DNA of 64,000 bases. It comes from Gordonia hongkongensis (lineage in GTDB: Bacteria > Actinomycetota > Actinomycetes > Mycobacteriales > Mycobacteriaceae). The position numbers and the translations under genes were made by a program. Below, one piece after another: positions 37,300-53,854 of the stretch. The notes beneath the pieces were generated by a model. That model made no database searches, had not been told where the DNA came from, and was given only the letters and a program-made list of their open reading frames with translations. How positions within the stretch are numbered: the first letter of the stretch is position 1; each line of letters opens with the position of its first letter. The DNA lies in NCBI RefSeq assembly GCF_023078355.1, contig NZ_CP095552.1:310001-374000 (forward strand), given 5' to 3'.

Positions 37300-37324
37300 G
37301 CGCGCGTCGAAGGGCGACGCGCGC
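37300..37324 (+). terminator. 10-bp stem terminator
   Basis: GCGCGCGTCG (37300-37309) pairs with CGACGCGCGC (37315-37324) around AAGGG. It follows the LLM gene and isolates it from fadD32. Confidence 0.7.
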
Positions 37325-37501
37325 TCATGCGAAGCCGAGCATGACGAACGCGAGTTTTTCGTTGGGTAACTGGACGTGCGCTACCGTATCCCGCGGTCGG
37401 CACAGGACGTGGACAGCAGGACTGCGTGGTGGTGTCGCCAAGACCTCGCCGGAGAACTGCGCCCGCGTGGGGGAGTCCACGAGGGGGCACAGGAGTAATG
37501 A

Positions 37502-39403
37502 ATGCTGAGTACTGAACTCGAAGACTTTCTCGATGAGACCGGGAACATCTCTTTCACCGAGGAAGCGACCCTGGTCGACTACGTCGAGCAGAACGTCCGC
37601 GAACAGGCCGACACACTGGCCTACCGGTTCATCGACTACAGCCGCGAACGCGATGGCGAGCCCCAGGATCTGACGTGGGCGCAGTTCGGCAAGCGACTCC
37701 GCGCCGTCGCAGCACGTCTGCAGCAGGTCACCAAGCCGGGCGACCGCGTGGCGATCCTCGCGCCCCAGTCGCTGGAGTACGTGATCGGGTTCTTCGCGGC
37801 GCTCTACGCCAGCAACGTCGCCGTCCCGCTGTTCTCCCCCGACGAGCCCGGACACACCGACCGACTGCACGCGGTCCTCGACGACTGCAAGCCGACCGCG
37901 ATCCTCACCTCGACGAAGTCCGCCGAGGCGGTGCGTGACTTCTTCGCGCCGCTGCCGGCCAAGGAGCGACCGCGCGTCATCGCCGTCGACGCCGTCCCCG
38001 ACTCGGTCGGGTCGAGCTGGGTGGCACCGGTCGCCGGTCAGGACAAAAACAAGGACACCGTCGCCTACCTGCAGTACACCTCGGGTTCGACGCGCGTCCC
38101 GGCCGGTGTGGAGATCACCTATCAGGCGGTCGCCGCGAACGTGCTGCAGATCTCCGACACCATCGGCATCGATCGCAAGGCCCGCGGCGTCACCTGGCTG
38201 CCGATGTTCCACGACATGGGTCTGCTCACCGTGATCCTGCCTGCGCTCGGCGGCCGCTACATCACGATCATGAGCCCGCAGGCCTTCGTTCGCCGTCCCG
38301 GTCGCTGGATCAAGGAGCTCGCCGCCGCCGCCGACGGCGCGGAGACCTTCGCCGCGGCTCCCAACTTCGCCTTCGAGCACGCCGCCGCGCGCGGTCTGCC
38401 GAAGGAGGGCGAGGAGCTCGACCTCTCCAACGTCATCGGTCTGATCAACGGGTCGGAGCCGGTCACGGTCAGCTCGATGAAGAAGTTCAACGAGGCGTTC
38501 GCGCCGTACGGGCTGCCGAAGACGGCGATCAAGCCCTGTTACGGCATGGCCGAGGCCACGCTGTTCGTGTCCGCGACGCAGCGCGAGAACGAGGCGAAGG
38601 TCGTCTACGTCGACCGCGACGACCTCAACGCCGGCAGTTTCACCCTCGTCGACTCCGACGCGCCCAACGCGGTCGCGCAGGTGTCGTGTGGTCAGGTCGC
38701 GGTGAGCCAGTGGGCCACCATCGTCGACACCGAGACGGCGACCGAACAGCCCGACGGCCATGTCGGGGAGATCTGGTTGCATGGTCTGAACATCGGCGCC
38801 GGCTACTGGAACAAGCCGGAGGAGACCGAGGAGACATTCCACAACAAGCTCGTCACCCCGCTCCCGGAGAACAGTCACGCCGAGGGTGCGCCCGCGGACG
38901 CGATCTGGATGCGCACCGGCGACTTCGGGGTCTGGCTCGACGGTGAGCTCTACATCACCGGGCGAGTCAAGGACCTGGTGATCGTCGACGGCCGCAACCA
39001 CTACCCGCAGGACCTCGAGTACAGCGCGCAGGAAGCCAGCGACGCGCTGCGCCCCGGCTTCGTCGCCGCGTTCTCGGTGCCGGCCAATCAGTTGCCGGGC
39101 GAGGTGTTCGAGTTCGCCGGCAGCGGTTTGAAGCCCGACGCCGACGACGCGTCCGAGCAACTGGTCATCGTCGCCGAGCGCGGACCCGGCCGCAAGGCCG
39201 ACCCGCAGGAGGTCGCCGACACCGTGCGTGCCGCGGTGGCCCAGCGTCATGGCGTGATGGTCCGCGACGTCCTGCTGGTTCCGGCCGGCTCGATCCCGCG
39301 CACGTCGTCGGGCAAGATCGCGCGGCGCGCGACCCGTGCGGCCTACATCGACGGCAGTCTCCGGGGCGGCTACAAGCAGACGGCGTTCCCGGACGCCGAG
39401 TAG
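37502..39403 (+). CDS. fadD32: Long-chain fatty-acyl-AMP ligase FadD32
   Basis: A 633-residue ANL-superfamily enzyme, homologue of Rv3801c. It activates the very long meromycolic acid as acyl-AMP and loads it on the N-terminal carrier domain of Pks13. The ATP-binding loop is [17 protein letters not shown] (about residue 190), the adenylate motif lies in [13 protein letters not shown], and the C-terminal hinge and lysine region read [17 protein letters not shown] and [17 protein letters not shown]. The insertion after the hinge typical of FAALs is compatible with its size. AGGAG lies just before the ATG. It heads the fadD32-pks13-accD4 operon. Confidence 0.96.
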   Translation: MLSTELEDFLDETGNISFTEEATLVDYVEQNVREQADTLAYRFIDYSRERDGEPQDLTWAQFGKRLRAVAARLQQVTKPGDRVAILAPQSLEYVIGFFAALYASNVAVPLFSPDEPGHTDRLHAVLDDCKPTAILTSTKSAEAVRDFFAPLPAKERPRVIAVDAVPDSVGSSWVAPVAGQDKNKDTVAYLQYTSGSTRVPAGVEITYQAVAANVLQISDTIGIDRKARGVTWLPMFHDMGLLTVILPALGGRYITIMSPQAFVRRPGRWIKELAAAADGAETFAAAPNFAFEHAAARGLPKEGEELDLSNVIGLINGSEPVTVSSMKKFNEAFAPYGLPKTAIKPCYGMAEATLFVSATQRENEAKVVYVDRDDLNAGSFTLVDSDAPNAVAQVSCGQVAVSQWATIVDTETATEQPDGHVGEIWLHGLNIGAGYWNKPEETEETFHNKLVTPLPENSHAEGAPADAIWMRTGDFGVWLDGELYITGRVKDLVIVDGRNHYPQDLEYSAQEASDALRPGFVAAFSVPANQLPGEVFEFAGSGLKPDADDASEQLVIVAERGPGRKADPQEVADTVRAAVAQRHGVMVRDVLLVPAGSIPRTSSGKIARRATRAAYIDGSLRGGYKQTAFPDAE

Positions 39404-39506
39404 CGAATCTGCGGACCCGGGCGGGGTGAGTGCGTCGAGTTGCCGCGCCCGGACACCCCGCGGGCTGATAATGCACCCGGCACCAGTTCAGGTGCCCCGA
39501 GATCAG

Positions 39507-39512
39507 TAGTCT
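39507..39512 (+). promoter_or_regulatory. Putative -10 box before pks13
   Basis: TAGTCT lies 7 bases before the ATG of pks13. GGAAG in the spacer could also serve as a ribosome binding site, so an internal promoter in the operon is only a possibility. Confidence 0.3.
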
Positions 39513-39519
39513 GGAAGCG

Positions 39520-44853
<5,334 letters not shown>

Positions 44854-44903
44854 CGGCACGGCTGCTCATCGTCAATCAGTGGTCGCGTAGAAAGTGAGAC
44901 ACC

Positions 44904-46454
44904 GTGGCTGACACCACCGCAGGCAAGCTCGCCGACCTCCGTCAGAAGTTGGAGGCCGCTCGCGAGCCGGGAGGCGAGAAGGCGCTCGCGAAACGCGCGG
45001 CGAAGGGGATCTGTTCTCCGCGTGAGCGTCTGAGCATGCTCTTCGATCCCGGGACCTTCGTCGAGATCGGTGCGCTGGCGAAGATGCCGGGTGCGGCCGA
45101 GAGTGGTTACGGCGACGGCGTGGTCACCGGACACGGGCTGGTGCACGGGCGTCCGGTGGCGGCGTTCTCCCACGACCAGTCGGTCTTCGGTGGAACCGTC
45201 GGTGAGATGTTCGGCCGCAAGGTCGCCTCGCTGATGGAGTGGGCGGGCAAGATCGGATGCCCGATGGTCGGTATCAACGACTCGGCCGGTGCGCGGATCC
45301 AGGATGCCGTCACCTCACTCGCGTGGTACGCCGAGATGGGTCGCCGCAACGATCTGCTCTCCGGTCTCGCGCCGCAGATCTCGGTGATCCTGGGCAAGTG
45401 CGCCGGCGGCGCGGTCTACACCCCCGCCAACACCGACATCCTGGTGGCCGTCGAGGACAAGTCGTACATGTTCGTGACCGGACCCGATGTGCTGAAACAG
45501 GTGAACGGCGAGGAGATCTCGGCCGAGGACCTCGGCAGCGCGCACAATCAGGCGCGGTGGGGCAACATCCATCACGTCGCCCCCGACGAGAAGTCCGCGT
45601 TCGACTGGGTCCGTGAGTACCTGCAGTACATGCCGTCGAGTGCCTACGAGCGGCCGCCCGTCGTCAACCCGGGTCTCGAGCCGGAGATCACCGAGTCCGA
45701 CCTGTCGCTCAACGACTTCATGCCCGACAACGACAACGCCGGGTACGACATGCACGACATCATCATCAAGCTGTTCGACGACGGCGCCTTCCACGAGGTG
45801 GGAGAGTTGTTCGCGCCCAACATCATCACCGGGTACGCACGGGTCGACGGCCGGTCGGTGGGTGTGGTCGCCAATCAGCCGAGCGTGATGTCGGGTGTGC
45901 TCGACACCGACTCGTCGGAGAAGGCGACGCGTTTCGTGCGCATCTGCAACGCCTTCAGCATCCCGTTGGTGTTCCTGGTAGACACCCCGGGCATCCTCCC
46001 GGGTCTCGCGGAGGAGCAGAAGGGCACCATCCGACGCTCCGGCCGCTTCCTGTACGCCTACGTCGAAGCCGATGTCCCCAAGGTGACCGTCGTGCTGCGC
46101 AAGGCTTACGGCGGCGCCTACGCGGTGATGGGCAGCAAGCACCTCGGTGCCGACGTCAACTTCGCCTGGCCGACAGCGAAGATCGCGGTGATGGGCGCCG
46201 AGTCGGCGGCCGCGGTGCTGACCCGACGTCAGACTGAAGGTCTCTCGGCCGCCGAAGCCGACAAGATCCGGCGTGAGTTCATCGACTTCTACAACACGAT
46301 GATGGCGACCCCGTACCTCGCCGCCGAGCGGGGTTACGTCGACGCGGTCATCGAGCCGTCCGAGACCCGGCTCCAGTTGCGAAAGGCGTTGGCGCAGTTG
46401 CGCGACAAGCAGGTCCTCAAGACCCCGCGCAAGCACTTCCTGATGCCGATCTAG
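44904..46454 (+). CDS. accD4: Acyl-CoA carboxylase beta subunit AccD4
   Basis: A 516-residue carboxyltransferase subunit, homologue of Rv3799c. With the AccA3/AccD5-type partners elsewhere in the genome it carboxylates a long-chain acyl-CoA to the extender that Pks13 condenses. The crotonase-like halves are visible: [20 protein letters not shown] and [14 protein letters not shown] in the first, and [19 protein letters not shown] and [20 protein letters not shown] in the second, forming the oxyanion holes. The GTG start lies 50 bases after pks13. It ends the operon and faces the convergent emb genes across a repeat-rich gap. Confidence 0.95.
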   Translation: MADTTAGKLADLRQKLEAAREPGGEKALAKRAAKGICSPRERLSMLFDPGTFVEIGALAKMPGAAESGYGDGVVTGHGLVHGRPVAAFSHDQSVFGGTVGEMFGRKVASLMEWAGKIGCPMVGINDSAGARIQDAVTSLAWYAEMGRRNDLLSGLAPQISVILGKCAGGAVYTPANTDILVAVEDKSYMFVTGPDVLKQVNGEEISAEDLGSAHNQARWGNIHHVAPDEKSAFDWVREYLQYMPSSAYERPPVVNPGLEPEITESDLSLNDFMPDNDNAGYDMHDIIIKLFDDGAFHEVGELFAPNIITGYARVDGRSVGVVANQPSVMSGVLDTDSSEKATRFVRICNAFSIPLVFLVDTPGILPGLAEEQKGTIRRSGRFLYAYVEADVPKVTVVLRKAYGGAYAVMGSKHLGADVNFAWPTAKIAVMGAESAAAVLTRRQTEGLSAAEADKIRREFIDFYNTMMATPYLAAERGYVDAVIEPSETRLQLRKALAQLRDKQVLKTPRKHFLMPI

Positions 46455-46498
46455 CGACGGGCCTCGCTCCGCTCTGAGGTGCGAGCGCTACCTGTACC

Positions 46499-46686
46499 GC
46501 CCTCCGCTCCCTGATCGAGAAAGTCGCAGATCCCCTGCTCCCTGAGGAGCGAGCTTGCGAGCTAACCTCCTGCTCCCTGAGGAGCGAGCTTGCGAGCGTC
46601 ACGAAGGGTCTTGGTGACTCGGGTCGCGAAGACCCCTTCGTGACGACGCGCCCTCCGCAAGGTCCGGGCGCTCCTCGGGGAGCAGA
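46499..46686. repeat. Cluster of dispersed repeats forming a long imperfect hairpin
   Basis: Two exact 29-base direct repeats (46534-46562 and 46569-46597) of the CTCCCTGAGGAGCGAGCTTG type, a partial third copy before them, and an inverted copy (about 46629-46686). The arms CGTCACGAAGGGTCTT (46597-46612) and AAGACCCCTTCGTGACG (46629-46645) pair with a single bulge. The cluster fills the gap between the convergent accD4 and emb genes and could act as a two-way terminator (inference). Confidence 0.8.
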
Positions 46687-46717
46687 GTGCGTGGTAGTGC
46701 GCGGGTAGCAGGACTGC

Positions 46718-49700
46718 CTAGTTCTTCACCGCCCGCATGGGTCCCGGGGTCCAGAGTCCGTGGTGGGTGTCGGTGGTGATGGTCAATTCGGCGTCGGTCT
46801 GCGGGAGGATCGGGGTCAGGCTCTGAAGCATGCCCCAATCCTTGGCCCAGTCGTTGCGCAGGTACGACGGGTACACGCGCGGCCGCAACTCGTTCTCGAT
46901 GATGCCGAGCGGGCCACCGGAGTCGCCGGCCATCCAGCGCTGGGAGTTGACCCGTTCGCCTTCGCGGTCCGGCGAGATCCGCCACTCCGGTGTCTCCAGA
47001 ACCCCGTACTTCACCTGGGCGGGACGCTGACACGGGAAGGCGAGACCTGCCTCCCAGTCGATGAGCACCGGATCCTCGCTGCCCACCAGCGAATTCAGCG
47101 TCACCATCGACGAGACGCGTGGCGGGGTGACGGCCAGCCACTGGTCGCGCAGCGTCGAGGTGTCCTCGGCGAGAACGCGGACCACCGTCGCGCCCGGGGG
47201 CGCCTGGTCCATCGGGAAGCGCAGGTTGCGCCACTCGGGGGCACCACCGATGTCGAGCGGCACCATCTGACCGGCCGGTGCCACCGTGCCGTCCGGCGCG
47301 ACGCGGCCGAACTGCAGTCGCACTCGCTGTCCGGGCCGGGTGACGGCGAGGTCGTCGATGTACTCGACCTGCCCCGCCACCGACATCGTGACGAGCGGCT
47401 GCTCGCCGGAGGGGTTCTCCGGCAACTGATACCAGTCGGACGTGAGGCGTCCGGTGCCGCTGGGGGAGTTGTAGGTTCCGAGGACCGGGGTCTGGCTCGG
47501 TGACAGACCGAACGGCAGCTTCACGGTCGACCCGTTGACGCCGGCCTGGGCGGTCTGCCCACCGCTGGTGTCGCTGGAACCGGTCGTGGTGTCGGTCTCG
47601 GCGCTGGTTCCGTCCTCGGTCGGATCGGACTGGGTGCGGTCGACTTCCGCGGTCGAGGTGCCCGACGAGGACTCCTCGGCTTCCTCTTCGGTCTCCTCGG
47701 ACAGGTCCGACGCCACTCCGTTGGGGTCGAACCCTTCCATCCCGGTTCCGGCCAGCGCGGCGCCCGGCGACGGGTTGTCCTGTCCCGCCACTCGCGCGGG
47801 TGACAGCAGTCCGGCGTTCGGATCGTCCTCCACCAGTACGGCGTCGGCGAGCGCGCACGGCTGTCCTTGGAGCGCGTTGACGTTCGAGCTCAGCCACGAC
47901 CACGAATTGCGCTGCGTCCAGTCCGCTTTCGCGAATGACACCAGGGTGAACAGCAGCATGATGGTCGACACGACGATGATCGACGGGCTGCGGAGTCGGG
48001 CGAACACCGACCGCGAAGTACCGGTCCGGACGGCGTCGTCGACGTAGTCGTCGCGGAAGTGTTGCCACAGACCGAGAGCGGTCAGCGCCACCGCCACCGC
48101 GAGGATCCCGGTCCAGAGCGGAATGCCCCGGACGTCGGGAACCGCGTCCCGCCAGGGGATTCCGTAGCTGCCGACGTACCACCACTGGTTGCGTCCGGAG
48201 AATGCGAGCGCCAGAACATATGCGCAGGCGGCGGCGAACAGGGTCCGGTTGCGGCGACGACGCATGATCGTGCGATCGGCGCAGGCGGTTGCCACCGCGG
48301 CGAGCGCGCCGCCGATCGCGGCGTACACGCCGAGCTGGTGGGTCCACTTGGTCGGCAGGAATGCCATCAGCACGGCCGAGCCGGCGACCATGGCGACCAG
48401 ACGCCACGTGGGTGCGGTGGCGATGCCGGGCAGGCGGCGCCGATTGAGCAGCATGACCACGACCAGGACGAAGCAGGTGAACACGATGAGAATGCCGAAA
48501 CGCCGGGCGATTCCGCCGTCGGCGGTGGGGTTCATCAGCATGTAGTAGCGCATCGGCTCTTCCCACCACTTGTTGGTGGGGCCGACCTGCCCGTTGACCG
48601 AGACCGCCTCCAGGATCGGTGCCAGCGGCTGGTCGGCGAAGATCTCGAACATCACCGCGAGCCCGGCGGCGAGGATCGGGAGGAGAAGCGGCCACAGACC
48701 GTCGCGCTTGCGGCGCACCGCGAGACGTTTGATCAGCGGCCGGATGCCGGCGATCAGGGCGATCGAGGCGATGACGCCGGTGGGATGGATGGTGAGGGTG
48801 AACGCCGCGGAGATGATGCCGATCGTCAGCGGGAAGAACCGGCCGGTGGCGATCGCGCGCTCGACGCACACCCAGGTGAAGATGGTGCCCAGCGCGATGA
48901 GCGGTTCGACGCGCAGTCCGTTGTTGTACGGCATCCACACCGCCAGGAAGACCAGGGCGGCAGCCCAGATCGCCGCCGTCGACTCGCGGACGGCCCGCCC
49001 GAGGCGGGGGATCGCCGCCCTGCTGATCAACCACCACGACGCCATCGCGAACATGAACGGCAGCACTCGCAACCACGGCGTCGCGGTGCTGATCTCCATC
49101 CACGCCGACAGGTAGTGGTAGTGCCAGCCGAACGGATCCTGCGGGACACCGAAGTAGCGGTAGTAGTTGTCGAGATAACCGGCCTCGCCGGCGATCCGGC
49201 CGACCGTCACCTGGTATCCGTCGTCGGCGGTGTTGCCGCCGACGAACAGCCAGATCAGCAGCACCAGGGTGACGACTCCGTCGACCGGGCGTACGCGCCA
49301 CCAGCCCGCCGGGAAGATCTTGTGATGGCCGCGCGCGTCGCGGGCGTCGAGGACCGCCAGCGCGGCGAGGGAGAGGATCGTCGACGCGATGCCGAGGACC
49401 AGCAGCCAGAACTTGAGTGTCGTGGGCGTGGAGACGAACCGGGTGTCGATGGTCGACCGGAAGGAGAGTCCGTCGGTGCTGACGTCGGCCGGAAGGCTCG
49501 AGTACACACCGATGATCTGCGGCCGGGCGTTGGGATCCCGCAGATCGAAGGACCGGACGGCGCCGGTGTCATCGTCATTCGGCGCGCTCGCGCCGCTCCC
49601 GGCGCCGGCGGCGTTCTCCGGCAGGCCCTGGATCGACCCCCGCGTGCCCTCGGTGTCGGATTCGACGACGATCCGGCAGTCCGGCGCCGACTGTGCGGCC

Positions 49701-50200
49701 GCGCGAGGAGTGTTGAGCAGCACGACGTTTCGTTGCACGACCTGGAGCGAGTCGGCGGTGGCCCGGACGAAGAGGCCGACCTTGCCTGCCTCCGCGCCGC
49801 CTTCGGGCACCGTCGACAACAGCACTCCGCCGGACGAGGGCAAGGATGCGCCGAGTGCGCACGGAACCGTGACGTCCATCGAGACCGGGACGAACGACAC
49901 GTTCGGTGCGGCGACGTTCGCCACCGAACCCTGTTGCGGCCAGGTCAGTTCGGCCTTGGTGTAGTCGACCGGCAGGAACGGGCTGAGCAGTGCGAGCAGG
50001 ATGCCCACGATGCCCGCGGTGATCGCGACGATACGCGCGGTGCCGGCGTGGCGTTCGGCGAAGCCCGGGCGGCGGTCGCTCACGAATGGCGCGGTGTCGG
50101 CGGGACTTCGGGAAGAAGTGTCGGTGTCTGCCACGTCTGCCTGGTTCTCTCCGGGGTGCCGCGTCGCCGGTTCGGCGTGCGAGTGGTCGGGGTCAGTCAT
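46718..50200 (-). CDS. Arabinosyltransferase, EmbB/EmbC-like (second pair, downstream gene)
   Basis: A 1160-residue GT-C membrane arabinosyltransferase that extends arabinan from decaprenyl-phosphoryl-arabinose. Catalytic DD lies in NTADDGYQVTVGRIAGEAGY; other family blocks are NNGLRVEPLIALGT, WWEEPMRYYMLMNPTADGGI and FLPTKWTHQLGVYAAIGG. About a dozen membrane helices are followed by a C-terminal carbohydrate-binding domain ending THHGLWTPGPMRAV. An acidic Ser/Thr/Glu-rich insert (genomic about 47535-47700) lies before VNGSTVKLPFGL. The start overlaps the upstream emb stop by eight bases (ATGACTGA). The ending and WTHQ/WTHH form place it with EmbB/EmbC rather than EmbA. Confidence 0.93.
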   Translation of the reverse strand: MTDPDHSHAEPATRHPGENQADVADTDTSSRSPADTAPFVSDRRPGFAERHAGTARIVAITAGIVGILLALLSPFLPVDYTKAELTWPQQGSVANVAAPNVSFVPVSMDVTVPCALGASLPSSGGVLLSTVPEGGAEAGKVGLFVRATADSLQVVQRNVVLLNTPRAAAQSAPDCRIVVESDTEGTRGSIQGLPENAAGAGSGASAPNDDDTGAVRSFDLRDPNARPQIIGVYSSLPADVSTDGLSFRSTIDTRFVSTPTTLKFWLLVLGIASTILSLAALAVLDARDARGHHKIFPAGWWRVRPVDGVVTLVLLIWLFVGGNTADDGYQVTVGRIAGEAGYLDNYYRYFGVPQDPFGWHYHYLSAWMEISTATPWLRVLPFMFAMASWWLISRAAIPRLGRAVRESTAAIWAAALVFLAVWMPYNNGLRVEPLIALGTIFTWVCVERAIATGRFFPLTIGIISAAFTLTIHPTGVIASIALIAGIRPLIKRLAVRRKRDGLWPLLLPILAAGLAVMFEIFADQPLAPILEAVSVNGQVGPTNKWWEEPMRYYMLMNPTADGGIARRFGILIVFTCFVLVVVMLLNRRRLPGIATAPTWRLVAMVAGSAVLMAFLPTKWTHQLGVYAAIGGALAAVATACADRTIMRRRRNRTLFAAACAYVLALAFSGRNQWWYVGSYGIPWRDAVPDVRGIPLWTGILAVAVALTALGLWQHFRDDYVDDAVRTGTSRSVFARLRSPSIIVVSTIMLLFTLVSFAKADWTQRNSWSWLSSNVNALQGQPCALADAVLVEDDPNAGLLSPARVAGQDNPSPGAALAGTGMEGFDPNGVASDLSEETEEEAEESSSGTSTAEVDRTQSDPTEDGTSAETDTTTGSSDTSGGQTAQAGVNGSTVKLPFGLSPSQTPVLGTYNSPSGTGRLTSDWYQLPENPSGEQPLVTMSVAGQVEYIDDLAVTRPGQRVRLQFGRVAPDGTVAPAGQMVPLDIGGAPEWRNLRFPMDQAPPGATVVRVLAEDTSTLRDQWLAVTPPRVSSMVTLNSLVGSEDPVLIDWEAGLAFPCQRPAQVKYGVLETPEWRISPDREGERVNSQRWMAGDSGGPLGIIENELRPRVYPSYLRNDWAKDWGMLQSLTPILPQTDAELTITTDTHHGLWTPGPMRAVKN

Positions 50201-53200
50201 CTTCGGGCACCACCCTGATCGGGCCGGGGCGCGACCATCCCCAGGTGGTCGACGTTCCCGTCTGCACGTCCGCGGGTCGCGCCTGCGGCACCAGCGGGGT
50301 CAGGCGCTGCAGGTTGCCCCACTCGCGGTACCAGTCGTCGTCGAGGTAGGTGGCGAGGGTCGACGGCCGCGTGAGCGCCTCCACCGGCGCCAGCAGGCCG
50401 CCGTCCTCGGTGGCCATCCAGGTCTTGGACTGCGAGTTGGCGATCCACGACTCGGGCAGGATGCGCCACTGCGGGAGGTCGAAGACGCCGTGGTGGGCGG
50501 TCATCGGACGCTGGCACGGGAACACCGCGCCGGCGGCGAAGTCGATGAGCACGGGGTCGGTGGAGCCGACGACGGTCTGCAGGGTCTGCAGCACCGGGGC
50601 CCGCGGCGGGGTGATCGCGAGCCACTGGTCCGGGTCGAGGTTGTTGTCCCGGGCGACGATTCGCATCACGGTCGCGTCAGCGGGAACGCGGTCCATCGGG
50701 ATGCGCAGGTTTCGCCACGGGCGGTTGGTCCGCTCGGGGTCGATCGGGATCGCGGGCGCGCCGACCTCCTCGAACTGTCCGTTGGCAGGAACATTCGGCC
50801 CGCTCGCTTCGCTCCCGGCGCCGGCTTCGGGCTCCCTACCGAACTGAACCTCCAACGCCTGCCCGAAGTTCGGGACGCCGTCCCGGTCGAGCGTGAAGAC
50901 CGCGCCGGCGGCGGTGATGACGATCAGCGGTGAGGAGTCGCGGGCGGGCAGGCGATACCAACCGGTGGTCAGAGTGGCCTGGCCGCTGTTGGTCTCGTGG
51001 CTGCCCAGCACGGGTGTGGTCGCCGGATCGAGGCCGAATGGCAGTGCCGCGGTGCTGCCGTTGACGCCGCGAGGCCCGACGCCGCCGGTGGTTCCCGGGT
51101 TGCTGCCGTAGACGATGAATGTCTTCGACAGGTCCGCGGAGGTGTTCATCGCGCCGGGTTTCTGGGCGCCGGCCTGCGGTGTGAGGTCCGGCTTCACCCC
51201 GTCGGGACGGAATCCCTGGGACTGACCCTGCAGCGTCGACGACGCCGTGCCGCCGTCCGCCGGCGTCAGCATGCCGCGATTGGGATCGGGTTCGACGAGC
51301 ACGGAATCGGCCATCGCGCAGGTGTTTCCGCGCGCGGAGTCGAGATTGGCGGACAGCAACGTGAAGGTGTCCGCGCGGCTGGTCGCGGCCTTCGCGAACA
51401 CCGCGAGTTCACTGACGACGATGAGGACGGCGATCACCGCTATCGGTGCGGACGCGACCCCGATGCGCCAGCCGGCGGGCGCGGCACCGCGGTCATGGGC
51501 GAGGCCGGTCTCGTCGACGAAGTCCATCCGGAGGTGTTGCCAGATGGCGAACAGCAATGCCACCACCGCGAGCGCGAGGAGCACGGTCGACACCTGGATC
51601 CCGGCGACGACAGGTGCCTTGTCGAACCAGGCGATGCCGAAGTTGTAGGGCCACGGCCAGGCGTTCTTGCCCGCCGCCGCGGCCGCGCACGCCACCAGCA
51701 GCCCGGCGACCAGGATCGACAGGTTGCGGAGCGTGCGGCGCGCCGCCTGCCCGATCGCCACGCAGGCGACGGCGGCCAGCGCCGCGCCGAGGCCGGCGAA
51801 GATGCCGAACTGGATGGTCCACTTCGTCGGCGTGAACGACAGGAACAGGATCGTCAGCAGGGAGGCGCCCAGTGCCCGCCACACCGCGCCCGGATCGAGG
51901 CCGTCGATCCGCTTGCGGCGCAACATGATCGCCAGGACGACGAACATGGACACGGCGAACAGGAGCACCGGGATGCGGCGGGCCAGGGCGCCGTCGGTGG
52001 TGTTCACCGCGAGGAAGTAGTAGCGCAGGAGTTCCTGATACCACGCCAGCGTCGGACCGACCGAGTAACGGATCCGCAGGGCCTCGAAGACGGTCGCCAG
52101 GGTCTGGTCGCGGAAGACGATGATGACGACCAGCGCCACACCCGCGAGAAGGGGGCGAGCAGCGGCAGGAGCCCGTCTTCGGCGCGGCGTCGGACCAGGA
52201 TGCGGAGCATGGGCCGGGCGCTCGCGATGAGCAGGGCGAGCGCGACGAGACCATGCGGGGCCAGGGCGAGCGTCAGCGCCGCGGTGAATGCGGCGATGAC
52301 GGCCGGCAGCATTCGTCGCGTCGAGACCGTGACCTCCACCGCCCACCAGGTCGCCAGGGTGCCGAGGACGATGATTCCCTCGCTGCGCAGCCCCGAACAC
52401 ATCGGGAGCCAGAACGCGAGGAAGACCGCCGCGCCGGTGAGCATCGCCCACTGTGACCGCCGCACGGCGCCACCCAGGCGGGGCAGGAGAACTCGGCTGA
52501 GGATGAACCAGGCGGCCAGGCCCGCGAAAAGCGACGGGAGCCGCATCCACAGGCCGGTCGTCGAGATGGTCGACCAGTACGCCAGGAAGTTGTAGTACCA
52601 GTCGAACGGCGCTTCGGGGATGCCGTAGAAACGGTAGTAGTTCGCGAGGTATCCGGCGTCGGCGGCGTTGCGCCCCATGTTGAGGATGTAACCGTCGTCG
52701 GGTGACCCCGCCCCGAGGAAGTGCCAGACCACCAGCGTCACCGTCACGCCGATGTCGGTGGGGCCGGGCCGCAGGACCCGGCGCCACCGGAGGCGCCGGC
52801 CGACTCGTCGGTGATAGCCGTGGATGCGGTCGAGGCGTCCGACGGCCACGAGCGCGACGATCGCGGCTCCGACACCGACGACCATCACCACCCACTTGAG
52901 GATCGACGGCGACGAGTCGAAGCGATCGTCGATCTCGAGGCGGACGTCGACACCCGGGGCGGCCCGGAGCTGTTCGGGCGTGAGGTCGGTGAAGATGCCG
53001 GCGATCTGCGGGTTCGACGCCGGTTCGGCGAGGCCGACGGCGCCGCCGCCCGCGATCGCCGGTCCCGGGGGCAGGCCGACGAACTGCGCGCCGGTCGTCG
53101 TGGCGTCGGAGAAGATGCGGAGTTCGGTACAACCGGCCAGCGCGTCCCGCGGCACCGAGGCGAGCGTCTTGTTGCGGTTGGTAACAGATACGCCGTTCGC

Positions 53201-53602
53201 GTCGGCGACGACGAACAGCCCGTTGTCCCGCGCCTTCGCCGCGGCCGCGGGCATCGTCGACAGCACGACGGTCGACGTGTCGGCGGGGGTCGTCGACAGC
53301 ATGCGACACGGGATCGAGATGTCGACGCTCCGGGCGGTCTGCGCCACGAGCGGAGCCGTGACCGATGCCGAAGTGTCGGTCTGTTGTGGCCACGTGATCG
53401 ACGCCGTCGAGGTGCTGACGGGCAGGAACGGGGTCAGGATGCCGGCGACGACGGCGATGAGCCCGGCGACCGCGGCGACGAGCGCGACGGTGCGGGACTG
53501 CGGTGCGCCGGACGCACGCTGGGCAGCAGCTCCAACGGTGGTGTCGGCGTTGCCAGCGGACACTTCAGGCGACTTCGGCACAGGCGCATCGTAGTCAGCC
53601 AT
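50193..53602 (-). CDS. Arabinosyltransferase, EmbA-like (second pair, upstream gene), with frameshift
   Basis: About 1136 residues once repaired. The catalytic region is AGSPDDGYILNMGRNAADAG, followed by YYRFYGIPEAPFDWYYNFLA, a form typical of EmbA. Later blocks are VIIVFRDQTLATVFEALRIR and FTPTKWTIQFGIFAGLG; the C-terminus ends TTWGWSRPGPIRVVPEDD. The frame breaks at a run of five G on the plus strand (52151-52155, C on the coding strand). Adding one C joins DGLLPLLAP to LLAGVALVVIIVFRD. All downstream motifs are intact, so a homopolymer error is likely. It precedes and overlaps its EmbB-like partner. Confidence 0.9.
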
Positions 53603-53711
53603 GCTGTGACAAACCCAAATCCCCTGACCGGATAGCTCGATGTGGCTTGGGTGGCTTCGACACGGCTCCTCGCTGCGCTCGTCACCTGCTCAACCAGCGG
53701 GAGAGGCGAGA

Positions 53712-53813
53712 CCGCCGGAGTTCCGCCCGCTGGCCGAGCAGCGTCGTCCGAGCGCAGCGAGGCCGCCGGAGTCCCGCCCGCTGGCCGAGCAGCGTCGTCC
53801 GAGCGCAGCGAGG
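53712..53813. repeat. 51-bp tandem direct repeat
   Basis: Two adjacent 51-base units (53712-53762 and 53763-53813), each containing CCGCCCGCTGGCCGAGCAGC and GTCGTCCGAGCGCAGCGAGG, differ at one base (T/C). They lie in the 252-base gap between an emb gene and the DICT gene, upstream of the emb pair. Whether they act as a regulatory or structural element is unknown. Confidence 0.8.
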
Positions 53814-53854
53814 CCGCCGCGTCCGTCGAGGTCACGTCCCGCGCGCGACTCGGA

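Noticed and set aside
37246..37344. A 32-codon frame starting ATGGCCGACGG just after the F420 gene
   Set aside because: It spans the terminator hairpin and has no known motif; chance frame is more likely.
48059..50218. A long plus-strand frame of 719 codons antisense to an emb gene
   Set aside because: It is composed mostly of Arg, Gly, Asp and His with no domain, as expected from a high-GC shadow of the emb gene.
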